Assembly (NCBI RefSeq): GCF_001039355.2
Contig: NW_019775422.1
Location: forward strand, 87,087 to 151,086
Length of the DNA stretch: 64,000 nucleotides
From: Lingula anatina
Taxonomy: Eukaryota > Brachiopoda > Lingulata > Lingulida > Lingulidae
Direction of reading: 5' to 3'
In this document: positions 35,547 to 63,204 of the stretch, piece by piece
How the letters are laid out: every line of letters begins with the position of its first letter
Numbering within the stretch: position 1 is the stretch's first letter
Notes under the pieces: generated by a model
Told to the model about the DNA's origin: nothing
The model's input: the letters and a program-made list of their open reading frames with translations, nothing else
The model's database searches: none
Made by a program: the position numbers and the translations under genes

Positions 35547-36224
35547 TCGTTTTTAATAATCTCCCAATGCATAATTTTCCATATAATTAATTGCTTCCAA
35601 GACAACTTGCATCATTTTGGGATCAATTTCAATAATTTAATTTTAAAAAAATTAATAAATTTAATTACAATATAATTTAATCAATTAAATGTTATGTAAT
35701 CTATATTACCCTAATTGTAGCATTATCAAAACAAATGACAGTTGGGATATTTATTTCCATCTACAAATGGTTTGTGGCAGTATTAATTAGATTAAGTTTA
35801 AGAAACACCTCTCTGACCTCAAGGGGAAAGCGTCGTTGCTCTCCCCAGGTGGGCCAAACGCGCTCAAGCCAGTTACGTCAAATTTCTGTCCAGACAGATT
35901 TTTTAAGAGTCCATTAGTGGTATTTACATCAAAATTAGCCGTCAGTTCATAACAACAAGGCGGGCAGGCACAGTTGTCAGTGTCTGCAAAACCATGCCCA
36001 GTAGGGTTCATATAAAACGCAAATCTGTTGAGATCAGACACTCCATGCGGGGTGCTTAAAAATATTACATCTGGTTTCTTTTCTGAAATTTGATGTCCAA
36101 TATCCACGCAGGCTTTATGAACTTCCCAGGCTTGTTGTTTTGCTGTTTCGTTTGTCGTATTAAAATAGGAAGGATCTAAAGCAATACCACCGTGGGGGAT
36201 AACAAATGTACCGATTATCGCCAT
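33544..36224 (-). CDS. LigB-type class III extradiol dioxygenase-like protein, copy B (five exons)
   Basis: Exons on the minus strand: 36224-35818, 35447-35323, 35070-34937, 34193-34100, 33671-33544. Exon lengths are 407, 125, 134, 94 and 128 bp, identical to copy A, giving 295 aa. A few residues differ from copy A (for example ALDPS for ALNPS, CVDIG for CMDIG, MLHG for MLQG). All metal-site motifs named for copy A are unchanged. It is head to head with the complete mS27 gene. Family membership is well supported; enzymatic activity and substrate are not known from sequence. The closest alternative, MEMO1, is unlikely because its N-terminal motifs differ. Confidence 0.85.
35490..35544. repeat. 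(TA)n microsatellite in dioxygenase intron 1, copy B
   Basis: About 27 TA units. The same place in copy A (30320-30368) is an A-rich tract instead. Confidence 0.95.
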
Positions 36225-36524
36225 AGCTTCACTGACAGGGAAGTTTAAAGCTGCAACTAAATGTATTCCAGTAAATAACGTCTGTAACGTAGACACAACC
36301 ATTAGGCCTGATTGCCACACACACGGTTGTGTGGCGGAAGGATCCCTTTTGGTTGTGGTGCAACAAGAGTTAGTTTGGTTTGGTATACAAGTCATAAAAC
36401 AAAGAGATTGTAAACTTCATTGAAATTGGACATTATCTTAAAAACTTGAATAGTTTTATACATTTCTGCCTTGTAAGACTATTGTAAAAAATAGTCCTCT
36501 GTATCAGGTGGTGAGGTGGTCAAG
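36225..36524. promoter_or_regulatory. Bidirectional promoter between dioxygenase and mS27 (copy B)
   Basis: About 300 bp between opposed start codons, with no TATA box. CAAGATGGCGGC at 36522-36533 overlaps the mS27 ATG and fits the YY1 consensus often found at translation starts of ribosomal and mitochondrial genes. Confidence 0.6.
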
Positions 36525-39524
36525 ATGGCGGCCTCCATGTGCTGCCGTAGACTGGAAGGTCTATGGAAGATAAACACTAATATGCGCCTGCAGTATATCG
36601 GTAATATTTATTGGATTGCTGTAAGATATACCGGGTCCTTTACATCTCCACTTTATACCTCAAATTCACTACAGAATTGAGTTTGACTGCCTTTTGGTTT
36701 ATTCCTAATTTGCCTAGTACTACCCGGTGTTGTGCATTGGTCTACTATTCAAGTCGTATGCCTTTTAAGTAGGCAGTCCATCTGTGGCTCCATACGGTTC
36801 TATTTACACACGTTCACTCAAAGACACACCCGTTGTTCACATTATATTGACCCCTTTATTTTAATTGTAGGAAAGAGGACCATTCTCTCTGATGCATACC
36901 GATGTGATAAGGCTTGGAATGTATATCTACAGGCCCCAACACTGAGAGAGGTTGATGCAGGTGTGCAATTAGACATTTCTGAAAACTGTAAAATCAGATC
37001 TAGGAGACTTTCTGTAAAGTAGTAAATTTTCTTATCAAATATTAATTACTGATTTGAATGTAATGTCACTGGGCATTATATACAAAAGTATGTTATTTTA
37101 GTGTATATACCAGTACAGTGGGTTTATAAGTAATATGCACCTTGGATGTGAAATGTCTTATATTATTTATTTAAACCTTTTTTTTTTATTTTCAGTTTCT
37201 TTCCAGAATGAAATTTACAATAAATACCAAAAACTAAAGAATGTCAGTGCAGTAGACATTGATATTGTGAGTATTTTTAAAAACAGCAAAAATAAAAAAA
37301 AGTTTACTCGATCCACAGGAAATGTATGCAGTAAGATTTAAAATCCATTTTATATATATATATTTCTGAGACTATACATAATACGTTTATATTTTCACAT
37401 ATGCTTGGGGTTCGTGCTGATGTTTTAGAAAATTCAGCAGCCTCTGGCAACATCTATTTGCATTATTTTTCAGCTAGCCCACGTTCTGCCTTCAGTACCA
37501 CCAGTTCAGTTGCCATTTACAGTGGAGCTTTTTGAAATGTAAGGAATGACAACCCTGTATATTGCCAAACATACCATTCTAGGTCTTGTTTTTAATGGAA
37601 ACAAGAAATATAAAATAATGTTCAAGTTAAATGATCTCATAATGACTATTTTAATTTGCCAAATGTTATACTTGATCAAATATGGGTTTTGTATATATTT
37701 TGTTTGACAATTTTTAAATCATGCACATTATACAAATGCTGTTATTATAAACAGGTTCAGACACTGTAGGGAAGCTGTGGAAGCGAAAGAATCGTATCAT
37801 TATGCACTCATTCGCAGTTGTATAGAAATGAAGAATGAAAAAATGCTCATGAGCATGCTAAGTAAAAAGGTATGTATCACTACAGGCTCTTAAGGATATT
37901 GTCACCTTTTGCCCAAAACCCCTTATTTACTGCCTTACATACATTCTTTTGGGTAATAGATAAATCTTCAGTGTTCAGTGAATAAATTAATTAAATTTAG
38001 ACATATGTCATCTTACAGGTGATGTCATAATTGGGATTTTGGGGTAAAAACTGAAAAATTGGTTTCTCAAATTTCTCTTTCAGCTGAGCACCCACGATCA
38101 CTGTTTCAACACCAATTTAATGCACCATTTAGTACTCCAAAACCAGTGATTTTTCTTAAAATTCTTAGTTCGATTTTATCGTAAATAAAGCAAAATAATG
38201 TTTCAACACCAATTTAATGCACCATTTATTACTCCAAAACCAGTAATTTTTTCTTAAAATTCTTAGTTCAGATTTTATTGTTGATAAAGCAAAATAATGC
38301 CTTTGTTTAATGAAAATCTGTAATTAGGGGCTTATAACTCCATAACAAAAGCATTTAAACCAAAATGATGGCACAAGATTATAGCTCATATACTTGTGAT
38401 CAATGCTGCCAATTTTTGTGTTAAAATCTTGTTCAGGGATGAAGTTTCTCCCAATACTAATTGTATCTCACCTCAAAATAGAAAGGTGTGAAATTGACGA
38501 TTTAACCTTTGAGTTGTCTTTGCTTTTACATTGTAACGAGAAACATAAATGCCAATATTTCATATTTTCATGGGTGTTTTTAGTGTTTTAAATCAGCACA
38601 AAGATAGAATAAGATGCATTAGTGAATAATTAGATGCAGGAAAAAACTCACTATAGGTTTCTGGATGATATTAAAGAGTTACAATATCCTTAAGTATCTT
38701 TTGGTAAATATTCTACATAGTTTATAGAGGGTGCCTGAAATGTTAATTCTAAATATAATTTTTAGTCAGACTTTTACCAACTAGATATTTATACCTCTTC
38801 TGTTTTACAGCTTAAATATGGTGTCTTTCCTGACAACTACTCTGGCAACATCCTTATGGACCATCTGATAAAACAAGAAAACTATGCAGGTATGGAACTG
38901 TTACTTATTCTTATTTGAATGTACAAAAATGAGTTCAAAAGATGTACAATAGTATGCAATAAATTTTTACTTCTTTAATAAATGTTTGTGTAAGACAGTG
39001 CAGCTGCATCCATTTTAAGATGCATTAAACTGATATTTTCTTTACATTTTCCTCATATTATCTAGATGCAGCAAAGGTAAGCTATGGGTTCATGCTACAG
39101 AATGAACTGGGTCATCCATCTACCAGACTTATGTGTTTATACTCATGTGCCTTACATCTACAAAATGGTGCTGTAGTGAAGGTTGAACCACAGGAGGAGC
39201 AGGAGACTGTTTTAGAGGAAGAATCACAAGCTACTAGTGAACTTATAGAAGAAGAAAAAGAAGTTGAATATAAATTGGTAGGTTATGCTCTGCAAGGTGA
39301 AGCACCATATATTTATATCATTTTGTAACTTACCATATATCAGTCTTTGGAAAAGAAGGCACAAATTAATCCAATAAGAAAGATAGGACACTTTTGGAAA
39401 ATTGTTTTGCCAAAGCAAAACTGCACTGATAAGTTATTGAGTCATTGAGCTGCAGACTGCATTGCATTTGAGGGCATTTATTTTTAAAATTATATTTGTA
39501 AGTTAAAAGGGGAGCCCCCACCCC

Positions 39525-39559
<35 letters not shown>

Positions 39560-41705
39560 TAATAATAATAATGGTGCATAAGAGATTATTTTAATACTTA
39601 ATTTTCCTTTGCTTTTGTAAGCATTCAATTATGACATCAAATATTTTATTTCATTTCCATTTTGGTGCCAATTAACTCCTCTCATTTCAGAGACCTGTAC
39701 TTTATATCTCTCTGCCATACTATGATGATCACTTTGACATCCGAGATGATGTGCTTCTGCTGGGTAAAACCTTTCATGCCCTTGGACAGGTGTTGCCAGA
39801 GGAACAGAAGTTAATGAGCCAGAGCTGCAAGTTCTTAGGGCTAGGCCTATACCAAAAGTTTGAGAAAGGACTAGAGCTAGGGAGAAATATTCTAGAGTCA
39901 GATGACAAAAATGTTTTATCAAAAATGGCAGTAAGTGCTTTTGGAAAAATACAGTCCATCCATTGTGTGTCTATTTTAGACTTTTTTACAGAGCCAGTGA
40001 AGAATCTCGATATACGTATATTCATTATTTATAGGAATACAGAAGTATTTACTACAGTGATTGTCACGTTGAAAATGTTATAACATGATGGTCGTGAAGA
40101 ACCAAGAATAAGCTGATTTTATAGTTGAGAGAATACTTGAATGTACCAGTAATTTATAGAAAACAGTTTGTGAATTTCTTGGTCAGAAAGAAAGTCTCAT
40201 TTAAAAGTGTACCAATATGTCAGATGTATACATGGTTTTAAAAGTTTAATGTAATTTTTTCAATAGGTTGAGTTTTTCACCCAAAGTTTGGAGAATGCTC
40301 CTACACGGGAAGAAGAAGTGCCAGATATTGATCCAGGGCTGTTGAAAATGAAGCATGTAAAATACAAGTTGAGACTGACTGAAAAAATGAAGGAGGAGCA
40401 TTTGTCTGAGCTAAAGGTATGATATATAGCAATTTGTAAATTAGTCATCTAGTTGTATTTTACGTAAATGAAGTTATGAATCTTTTACTAGTCTTAGGTA
40501 GATTCCATAATGAGATTTAGAATAGCTTCAGCTGTGTGCTAGATAGACTGGCCAAAGCCTCGTGAGATGAAGATGCATTAGATTTTAGTAAAGTTTATTT
40601 ATGTAAAGGTATAGTTTGAAGATACGACAGTGAGTTCACAATGTTGACTAGTTATGTTGGTAGTATAGTTTTGTGTGAAGTTTTTTTACATTCCTCTTTA
40701 TCAGATATTAAATTGATAGCCACATTTCTGCTGACATTGTATGTTATTACTAAGCTACAGGTGGCTAAAGAAAACTAGCTGGGTTAGGCTTCTTTCACAT
40801 GCAATGTCTATTTTGTAAATTCTATTTTCTATTTTCGGTATGTCTTATGATCACGCTCTGTGCCCTGAATATCCCGCGGCGTAATTACTGGCAGCGCGAG
40901 CCAGTTACTATGGTTACTATAAGTAACTGGCTCGCGCTGCCAGTAATTACGCGGCGGGATATTCAGGGCACAGACTGTGATCATAAGACATACCGGTATA
41001 GAAAATAGAATTTAGAAAATAGACATTGCATGTGAATGAAGCCTTATTTTCTGTTGTCTCTCACTTTTTTTGAAAATGACCGAGTAGATCAAGCCAAAGT
41101 GTTGAGTCCTTGACAAGTATTTTATTACTGTCATGGTAATTAATCTTTGGCACATTAATGCCAGGCTAGCATTCTGTAAAACATCCTGATGCATTTAACT
41201 TGCTTGGAATTTGCTTGCTTCTGGTACATGTGAACATATGCATGTATGCCCATGTGAAATACTTATTTTCATATTTATTATTTAAAATCAGCAGAGATGT
41301 TTTATTCCATTTCAGGATTTAACACAGAAGTTGTCCAATGAAGGAAAAATTGCTGAAGATGATTTATGCGAGGTGGCGAAATCATATGTTGAAAAGGAAC
41401 TTCCACAATATGAGGAAAATGATATAAAAGCCCAAGAAGATTCATTTAGAAAATGGAGTGAGGACAGAGAAATATCTGTTGATAAACAGATTAAATATTA
41501 CCTAAGGCTACAAAAACAGAAAGCCATTCATGTACAACTGAAGAAGTTGGAAATAAGAGAAAAAGAAATGGAATTTAGGCTTGATCCCAAACACTTTAAA
41601 AAGCTGACTAAAAAGCAGAGAAAGCTTGAAAGGTTGAAGGTGAAGGAGCGTGCCAGGGCTGTGGCCGAACGTAAGAAGAAGGAAGAGGCTGGATGGGAAC
41701 TTTGA
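36525..41705 (+). CDS. MRPS27: Mitochondrial small ribosomal subunit protein mS27 (ten exons)
   Basis: PPR-like subunit of the mitochondrial ribosome, acting in the matrix in translation. Exons: 36525-36600, 36871-36920, 37207-37266, 37474-37538, 37755-37869, 38811-38889, 39066-39277, 39691-39930, 40267-40416, 41316-41705. All phases agree and the product is 478 aa, versus about 414 in human. Recognition rests on [10 protein letters not shown] near the N-terminus, [20 protein letters not shown], the following helical repeats and [13 protein letters not shown]. The acidic insert before the latter ([13 protein letters not shown]...) and the long Lys/Arg/Glu-rich coiled C-terminus explain the extra length. 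The short N-terminus is basic, as expected for a mitochondrial signal. Exon 3 uses the second of two nearby CAG acceptors, the only one in frame. Poly(A) signal at 41855-41860. Confidence 0.85.
38103..38298. repeat. ~97-bp tandem duplication in mS27 intron 5
   Basis: TTTCAACACCAATTTAATGC begins at about 38104 and again at 38201. Both units end in a GATAAAGCAAAATAATG-like word. Confidence 0.85.
39528..39572. repeat. (AAT)n microsatellite in mS27 intron 7
   Basis: About 15 units with one interruption. Confidence 0.9.
40787..41043. mobile_element. 257-bp palindromic MITE, copy 1 (mS27 intron 9)
   Basis: Almost the whole element is one inverted repeat with arms of ~120 bp. The ends are GGCTTCTTTCACATG and CATGTGAATGAAGCC, and the centre has GCAGCGCGAGCCAGTTACT twice in opposite orientation. 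A TTA triplet flanks both sides (40784-40786, 41044-41046), a 3-bp target duplication as in PIF/Harbinger-type MITEs. A second copy of the same length is at 60299-60555. Confidence 0.92.
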
Positions 41706-42841
41706 TTTCTTGTGAAAATTTCATTTCAAATTTTTTCATGGACTCATTTTTGGCATTTTTTATTTATTATTTTTTTTATTGCAGTGTCTTGTCAGTATAT
41801 TTGAACTTTTTTTATATCAATCAATTTTTTAAGCAAATATTATTGAAATGAAATTAATAAACATGCGTGTAATATCATAATGAGTAAAAAGGAATTGTAC
41901 TACGTAACCCTGCTTTGAGTCATCCTTTCACATATTGCATTTGATAACATATTTCTCCTATCACACATTTACATAAACCAGTCAATTACCAGAAATAAAA
42001 TATTTTGTGGTAAAAGATAAAAAGATCTCCCTTCGGTAAGGTGTGCAATTTTACGTGGTTATTGTATTTGTGAAATAAATACCTTTGAATATACTGTATT
42101 AGACAAATTGGCATGTGTTCTTACCTGTGAATTAAATTTTTTTTACATTTGCATTCTAATTACTATTTCTAATCACCATTTAAAACGGGCCAAACAAAAT
42201 GTTTTAGATAAATAATCAGCTGCAAGTCTTAGTAAACTGGTGGATGAAATTTGCTGCTTTGTAAGCATGATATTCAATGAGCATAACAGCTCAATGGGAT
42301 TTTTTTGTTTTCTCTGGAGGGGGGGGGGGGAGAGATGTCAGATCCACAGAATGGACAATTATAGAGCATAAAAACACCGCTTAGATTTTTCCTGGGTCAA
42401 CTGTAAATTTCTCCCACTATCCAAACCAATACACTATGTAAAAAAAAGTGAAAAGGAAAAAATCCTTTTAAATTAACAAAGCCAGTGTGGATTTTCAGTA
42501 GCACATATAAACCATTTTAATGTCATATATATTCAAATGAGACTGCTGAGTGATATTTATAGCACAGAAAGAAAGAAAATATCTGTACAAATATTTTTCA
42601 AGAAATATGAAATGTTGTCCTTTGGCATTTCTCTAAGGTATACTATGTGAAACTATATGATGGCATTTGGTCAGGTTCTGTGGCAAAATTCTGGCTGTAA
42701 ATGCATCTTTAATGGTGCTCCATAACCAACTTGGTAAATTATGTCTGGCTTCAATTGTGATATTCTGGTGAGAATGCCTTTATCCCAGTAACAAGTCATG
42801 GAAAAGATTGCTGAATCTAAATAAAAATCCAGAGGAGCACA
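41706..42841. other. Tail-to-tail spacer between mS27 and NOL6
   Basis: Contains the mS27 3' UTR with AATAAA at 41855-41860, a G-run near 42319-42330 and the NOL6 3' flank. No other gene is visible. Confidence 0.7.
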
Positions 42842-58477
<15,636 letters not shown>

Positions 58478-59880
58478 TTGATGTTGAATAAATTAATGAA
58501 TTAACGCATAATTATCTTTAACTAAGCCATTTGCGTTGTTACTGCAGCGGCCAGTAAACAGATTGATTGCTTTTTTTCTCACCTTGTATTTGGTTTTAAA
58601 TTAATGAATTAACGCATTAATATCTTTTACTGAGTTATTTGTGTTCTTATTACAGCGGTCAGTAAATTGTTTCCTTGTTTGTTACCTTGAATTTGCAATG
58701 AGATAAATAAAACTTCCTAATTTGAGCTCTTAAAAATCAATCTCTGTGTGACTTATACATTTCTTTGCAATAGTGGTGCACTTTTTGGAATCGCTATGGA
58801 AAAATGTAATTTTAAAATCTGTTGTTTGTAATGTAACGTTATTTTATGTAAATGGGACAAAATCGTGGCCGTGTTGATGCGTGGGTCGTGTACAGAACTT
58901 GTCTATCCACTTTCATTTGCCTAGCAGCGAGCGCCAACACGGGTTTGAAATGATTTCATATACATTAAATGAGAAATAGTTGTATGTGATGGATAAAAGA
59001 ACTGAAAGGGATAGGAACATGAAGACACTAAAAGTGGATGTTGGAAAATGGTGCTTTGTCTGATCTTTTATGGAAGGAGAGCGTGTCCTCTCTTAGCAAA
59101 AAAGTTTGACAAGGGCCAGGTCCCCCTACATCAATTTTTCTTGCTACCTCTAATAACATTATTAAAGCCCAGATGGCATTCCAAATTCATACATCGTACT
59201 AGCTGGGTTGGTCTCGCTAAAGTGGAATCAGCTTAAATGCCTGACACGCCTCCTCGAGCAGCTAGGGGGTAATAATTTGAGAGAAAATTTTGTTGGTCTC
59301 TTCTCCCCATCCTGCTGCTACGTGTGGGATATCACATGCTGATGTCGAGATTTCTACGGCTTTAATTTGTAACTGTCATACAGCTCGCTATAGAATTCTT
59401 CGGACTATTCTCATATCTTGTCGCAAAGAAGTTATTCAGGACAGATCGCGCACGCAGAGATGGCGTCACGTTCGAAAGTTTTAAACTGCGCAATCTTCGC
59501 GGAAATTCAAGAATTGTGCTTTATTCTATGCATAAGTGCCTACTGAAAAATATGATAGTAATGTTTATTGTCTCTGTGTGATTTACCTGGAAGCAAGGTG
59601 AAATGAATGAGGTATACCTCGAAAAGTCGGTAAACATGGGAATTTTTGTCCATAGTAACACAGAAACATTTTGAGATATCCCTTACCACAGATAAGAGAG
59701 TGAGCAACTTATTCCCGTCGGTAGGCAATGGCTTTTCACAACACAGAAATAAACCTGCCTTCACACAAGATTAATTTTCAGCATGCTGTGTTTAGATAAC
59801 CTCATGTGGGGGCCATGGATGAAATTTTAATTTGTCATGTTTTTAGCCGCGTAGAAGTTAAATAAATAAAACGAATATAA
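58478..59880. other. Gene-free spacer with a ~107-bp tandem duplication
   Basis: AATTAATGAATTAACGCAT occurs at about 58492 and again at about 58599, each followed by AT...ATCTTT-ACT and a CAGCGG(C/T)CAGTAAA word. A fragment of the GATC-type MITE lies at about 59187-59285. No gene is recognised. Confidence 0.6.
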
Positions 59881-60298
59881 GATTTGCAATACATTTGTAA
59901 ATTACACAAAACAGAAAAATTACGCGTACATGATTCACGTGATATATATGTCCTTGTAAAAGTACAGAAATTTGCTTCTGAGTTAAATGTATTAAAAATG
60001 ATTATTGCGTCGCATTTGGCCTTTTTAGGCATGGAATGCAGCAACATGTATATTTCTCACAAATAAATACTTAGACTGAAAAACGAGGTAGATCTAAATA
60101 ATTGCTTTCTTGAAAAACTCAAAAGTACTGTAAAACTCAGCTTGTGATTTCTGTATATCTACATAAAATTAATGATTAATCTACATTAATCAGAAAAAAA
60201 ATTATTAGCTTTTTGAGATTAATCAAAGCATGGCTTCATGTGGCGCTTTCAAAGTTTAGTGTTGGAACTAATCGGGGTTTTACTTTTAGAAAAACAAA

Positions 60299-60555
60299 GG
60301 CTTCGTTCACATGCAATGTCTATTTTCTAAATTCTATTTTCTATTTGCGGTATGTCTTATGATCACGGTCTGTGGCCTGAATATCCCGCGGCGTAATTAC
60401 TGGCAGCGCGAGCCAGTTACTATAAGTTACTATAAGTAACTGGCTCGCGCTGCCAGTAATTACGCGGCGGGATATTAAGGGCACAGACCGTGATCATAAG
60501 ATAGCGCAAATAGAAAATAGAAATTAGAAAATAGACATTGCATGTGAACGAAGCC
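60299..60555. mobile_element. 257-bp palindromic MITE, copy 2
   Basis: Same element as 40787-41043 and the same length, ending GGCTTCGTTCACATG / CATGTGAACGAAGCC. AAA flanks both sides as the apparent 3-bp duplication. Arms are near-perfect, suggesting recent insertion. Confidence 0.92.
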
Positions 60556-60610
60556 AAATGTCATTCATTTGATTTATCTAAATATCTAAGGTTTGGGCTC
60601 TTTTCTTGAA

Positions 60611-62600
60611 GGAAGGCACGATGCTTTCGATATTGGGAGGTGGAGGATTCAGTGCAGTGTACAAGGCACTGAAATCACCCAGATAAACTTATAAAGGTGA
60701 TAATGGGAGTTACCGACAGTAGCAGTGGCATGGTAATACGTCCATGGTAGTAGCAGTTTTTAGTTTAAACAATAGCAACTGAGCTATAGTACCTGGGTGA
60801 ATATTAATTAATTAATTAACTTTTTATTGTACTTTTTTTTTTACTGATAAGACATTCTACTAACCGTTCAAAATGTTTCACATTTAGTTTACAAACAACC
60901 TTGCATTAAAAGTACCAACTTCTGAGGCCTACGCAAGGATCATATACAATGAAGTTTTCTTTATAAAGAGGATAGACAGCAGCTTCATTTAAAGGTGTTT
61001 TTTCAGTTGGATACTAATGATTCAAACATCGATTAATATGTAAACTTACACTTGTATGAAATGCCAGCGGTCATTGTAGAATAAGCCAAGTAAATAAAGT
61101 ACGTTGTTTTTAAATGTTTGGCGCATTTCGTTTGCTTTCAATCATTATCGACTACTTTTTGTAATCAGTTCATAATGGTAATAATGTTAAATTTCATATG
61201 TAAAATTACATAAAGGATGTATGAAAATCCCCTTAACTTAACTTTGAAATCTCACAACCTATATTTTACAGTACGATGAAACATCTTTCTGTACAAATTT
61301 ATTTGCCGTACATCCAATATAAATATATACAGTATGTGTCTTTGTGTGTTGTATTTGATGACAATATAAACTATCGGTTGTATGTGAGAAATATCGCTTC
61401 CAGACTCACTCACACGTTTGATGTAAGACCAGGCTTTCCCGTCATGGTACCCGAACTATGCCCAATGGACTGGATATACTCCAGGAGTACTGGGAAAGAT
61501 TTTTGTAAGCAGTTCTTATTTCTTCTTTCTTAAAGAAGTTCTTTCACATCTTTCTGATTTTATCTTGTTCAATAGTACAAGTTGCAAGAATTGAGCTATT
61601 TGATAAAAAAAATCCTTTTTTTCTTAAATGTGTTTTAAAAATACAGTATGTTAACAAGAATCTCATTTTGACAGTTGCTTTGATTTATTTCTTAGGGAAG
61701 AAATTCTTCTTCAGACAGTAAAGTAGGCCTATATTGCCACGTGCGTCTGTATGGCTATTGGGCACTTGCACCAACAGAACAAAGGCCATTTTGATTTAAA
61801 AACAAATAACGTGCTGATCAGTATGCAAGGGATCCCAAACTAGTGAGCTCATAATATATATATTGTTTTCTAAAATGTTGGAACATTTGGAATATGCGCA
61901 ACACATATTTTAAAACGGAAGGCCAAACACCCCGTTTTTTCTTACAGTGTGATCTAGGGTCCATTCACCTTCTAAATGGGGCTGGGGAGAGCATCCGTAC
62001 GGTGCAGTTAATGAACTTCACCCTTTTTAAGAACATGATTCCAGAGGTACTGAGGGGTGGCGCCGCCTCGTGGAGAGCAGATCACTACGCCTTGAGTGTC
62101 ATGTTGTTTGAATTAATGGAGGGAAGGTAAGAAAACAAAACATCCATTATGTGCATTATTCATAACTGCTCATCGTGAAAATGGGCTCAATTTTGATGAT
62201 GAACTATTGGGCTACAATGAAATGTGAGTAGTTTGAACAGGAAAATCAGAATATTGGAAAAAATGGCTTGCCATCATCAATGATCCACGGAAATTCCCTT
62301 TCCTAAGTTGGCTGAAAGGACCTTTGCATGTAAAGTTCATATTCTTTGTTTCTTTTCTGTTTTTTTTATACAGCGATAGGTCGTTTTCTCCTCCATTCCC
62401 ACTGCTCGGAAGAAACGGACGTGTCGTAAACAAAGTCGCCGTAAAACAAGGCGACCATAGTCTCATGGCATCTTTTGTCACCAAAATTTATATGACAGTC
62501 ACGAAAGACCGTCACAGACAAAGTAAGAAGATCGTCAACGGAATCTTGAAAAATTTCCATTTAGGGCGCATGCATAATTCACGTGATAGATATATCCTTA
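60611..62600 (+). pseudogene. Protein kinase gene, copy 1, apparently broken
   Basis: Kinase subdomains can be followed in order. A P-loop exon ends at 60665 (LGGGGFSAVYK). The beta3/alphaC exon is 60888-60994 (LALKVPTSEAYAR, NEVFFIKRI). An exon ending at 61504 carries PELCPMD. A catalytic-loop exon from 61727 has GHFDLKTNNVLI (HFD in place of HRD, with Lys and Asn kept). The activation-segment exon is 61948-62126 (CDLGS in place of DFG, PEVLRG, ADHYALSVMLFELMEG), and a further exon starts at 62374. Three defects against copy 2: TAA at 60990-60992, a one-base deletion at 61470/61471, and GC instead of GT after 60665. No transcript could be joined cleanly after the catalytic-loop exon. A sequencing-error explanation is possible for the single-base changes. 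Specific kinase family not recognised. Confidence 0.65.
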
Positions 62601-63204
62601 AAAGGCAAAACATATTGTGACGTCATTGGCCCGTGCCGACGTTACTAGGCAGCACAAAAGCTATTGGAGAAATGCTGCGCGCAAGCGAAGTGAATACGGC
62701 GATTTTCTTTTGAGTAAAATAGACGATATTAACAATGATCGTTGCGTCTCATATGGCCTTTTTAGGCATGAAATACAGTTACATGTATATATTTCACAGA
62801 GAAATATTCAGACTCGAAAACGAGGTGAGATATTGCTTATTAGCAGAACAAAAATCGAAAACCCGGTTGTTGGTTTCAATATATCTAGATCTGTACATAA
62901 CCCCCAGTACAGCTATTTATTACTTTGTTTCTTATTAATCAAAATCAGATTCCGATGTGGCATCTTTAAGTTAAGTTCTAGAAGTAGTCGGGCCATTTTA
63001 TTTAAGTATCTATTTTACTAATTTTGATAGTTTCACTCGTCAAGAATATTAAATTTAAAACGTAAGTCCTGATAACGAGGAACGAGATTTCAATTACTTC
63101 ATATCGAGGATATGCTCAGATTTAAACGAATTTTAATCTACAGTTTTACACTTTTTTATCAATTTCACTTTATTCAATTTTAAAGGTTCGGGCTCTTTTT
63201 TGGA

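Larger units (their letters stand above)
33168..37992. repeat. Large duplicated block, copy B
   Basis: Partner of 27991-32896. It carries the intact dioxygenase gene and the first half of the complete mS27 gene. Confidence 0.88.
59926..63200. repeat. Tandem segmental duplication carrying the kinase genes (unit ~2.65 kb)
   Basis: The flank at about 59926-60095 (TTCACGTGATATATATGTCC, GCCTTTTTAGGCATGGAATG, AAAAACGAGGTAGAT) recurs at about 62575-62830, upstream of the second kinase. The kinase exons recur with the same spacing, apart from the MITE present only in the first unit. Confidence 0.75.

Noticed and set aside
62617-63021. 134-codon frame before the second kinase
   Set aside because: It lies in the duplicated flank, and the equivalent frame is broken upstream of copy 1. 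No domain is visible and no splice path joins it to the kinase exons.
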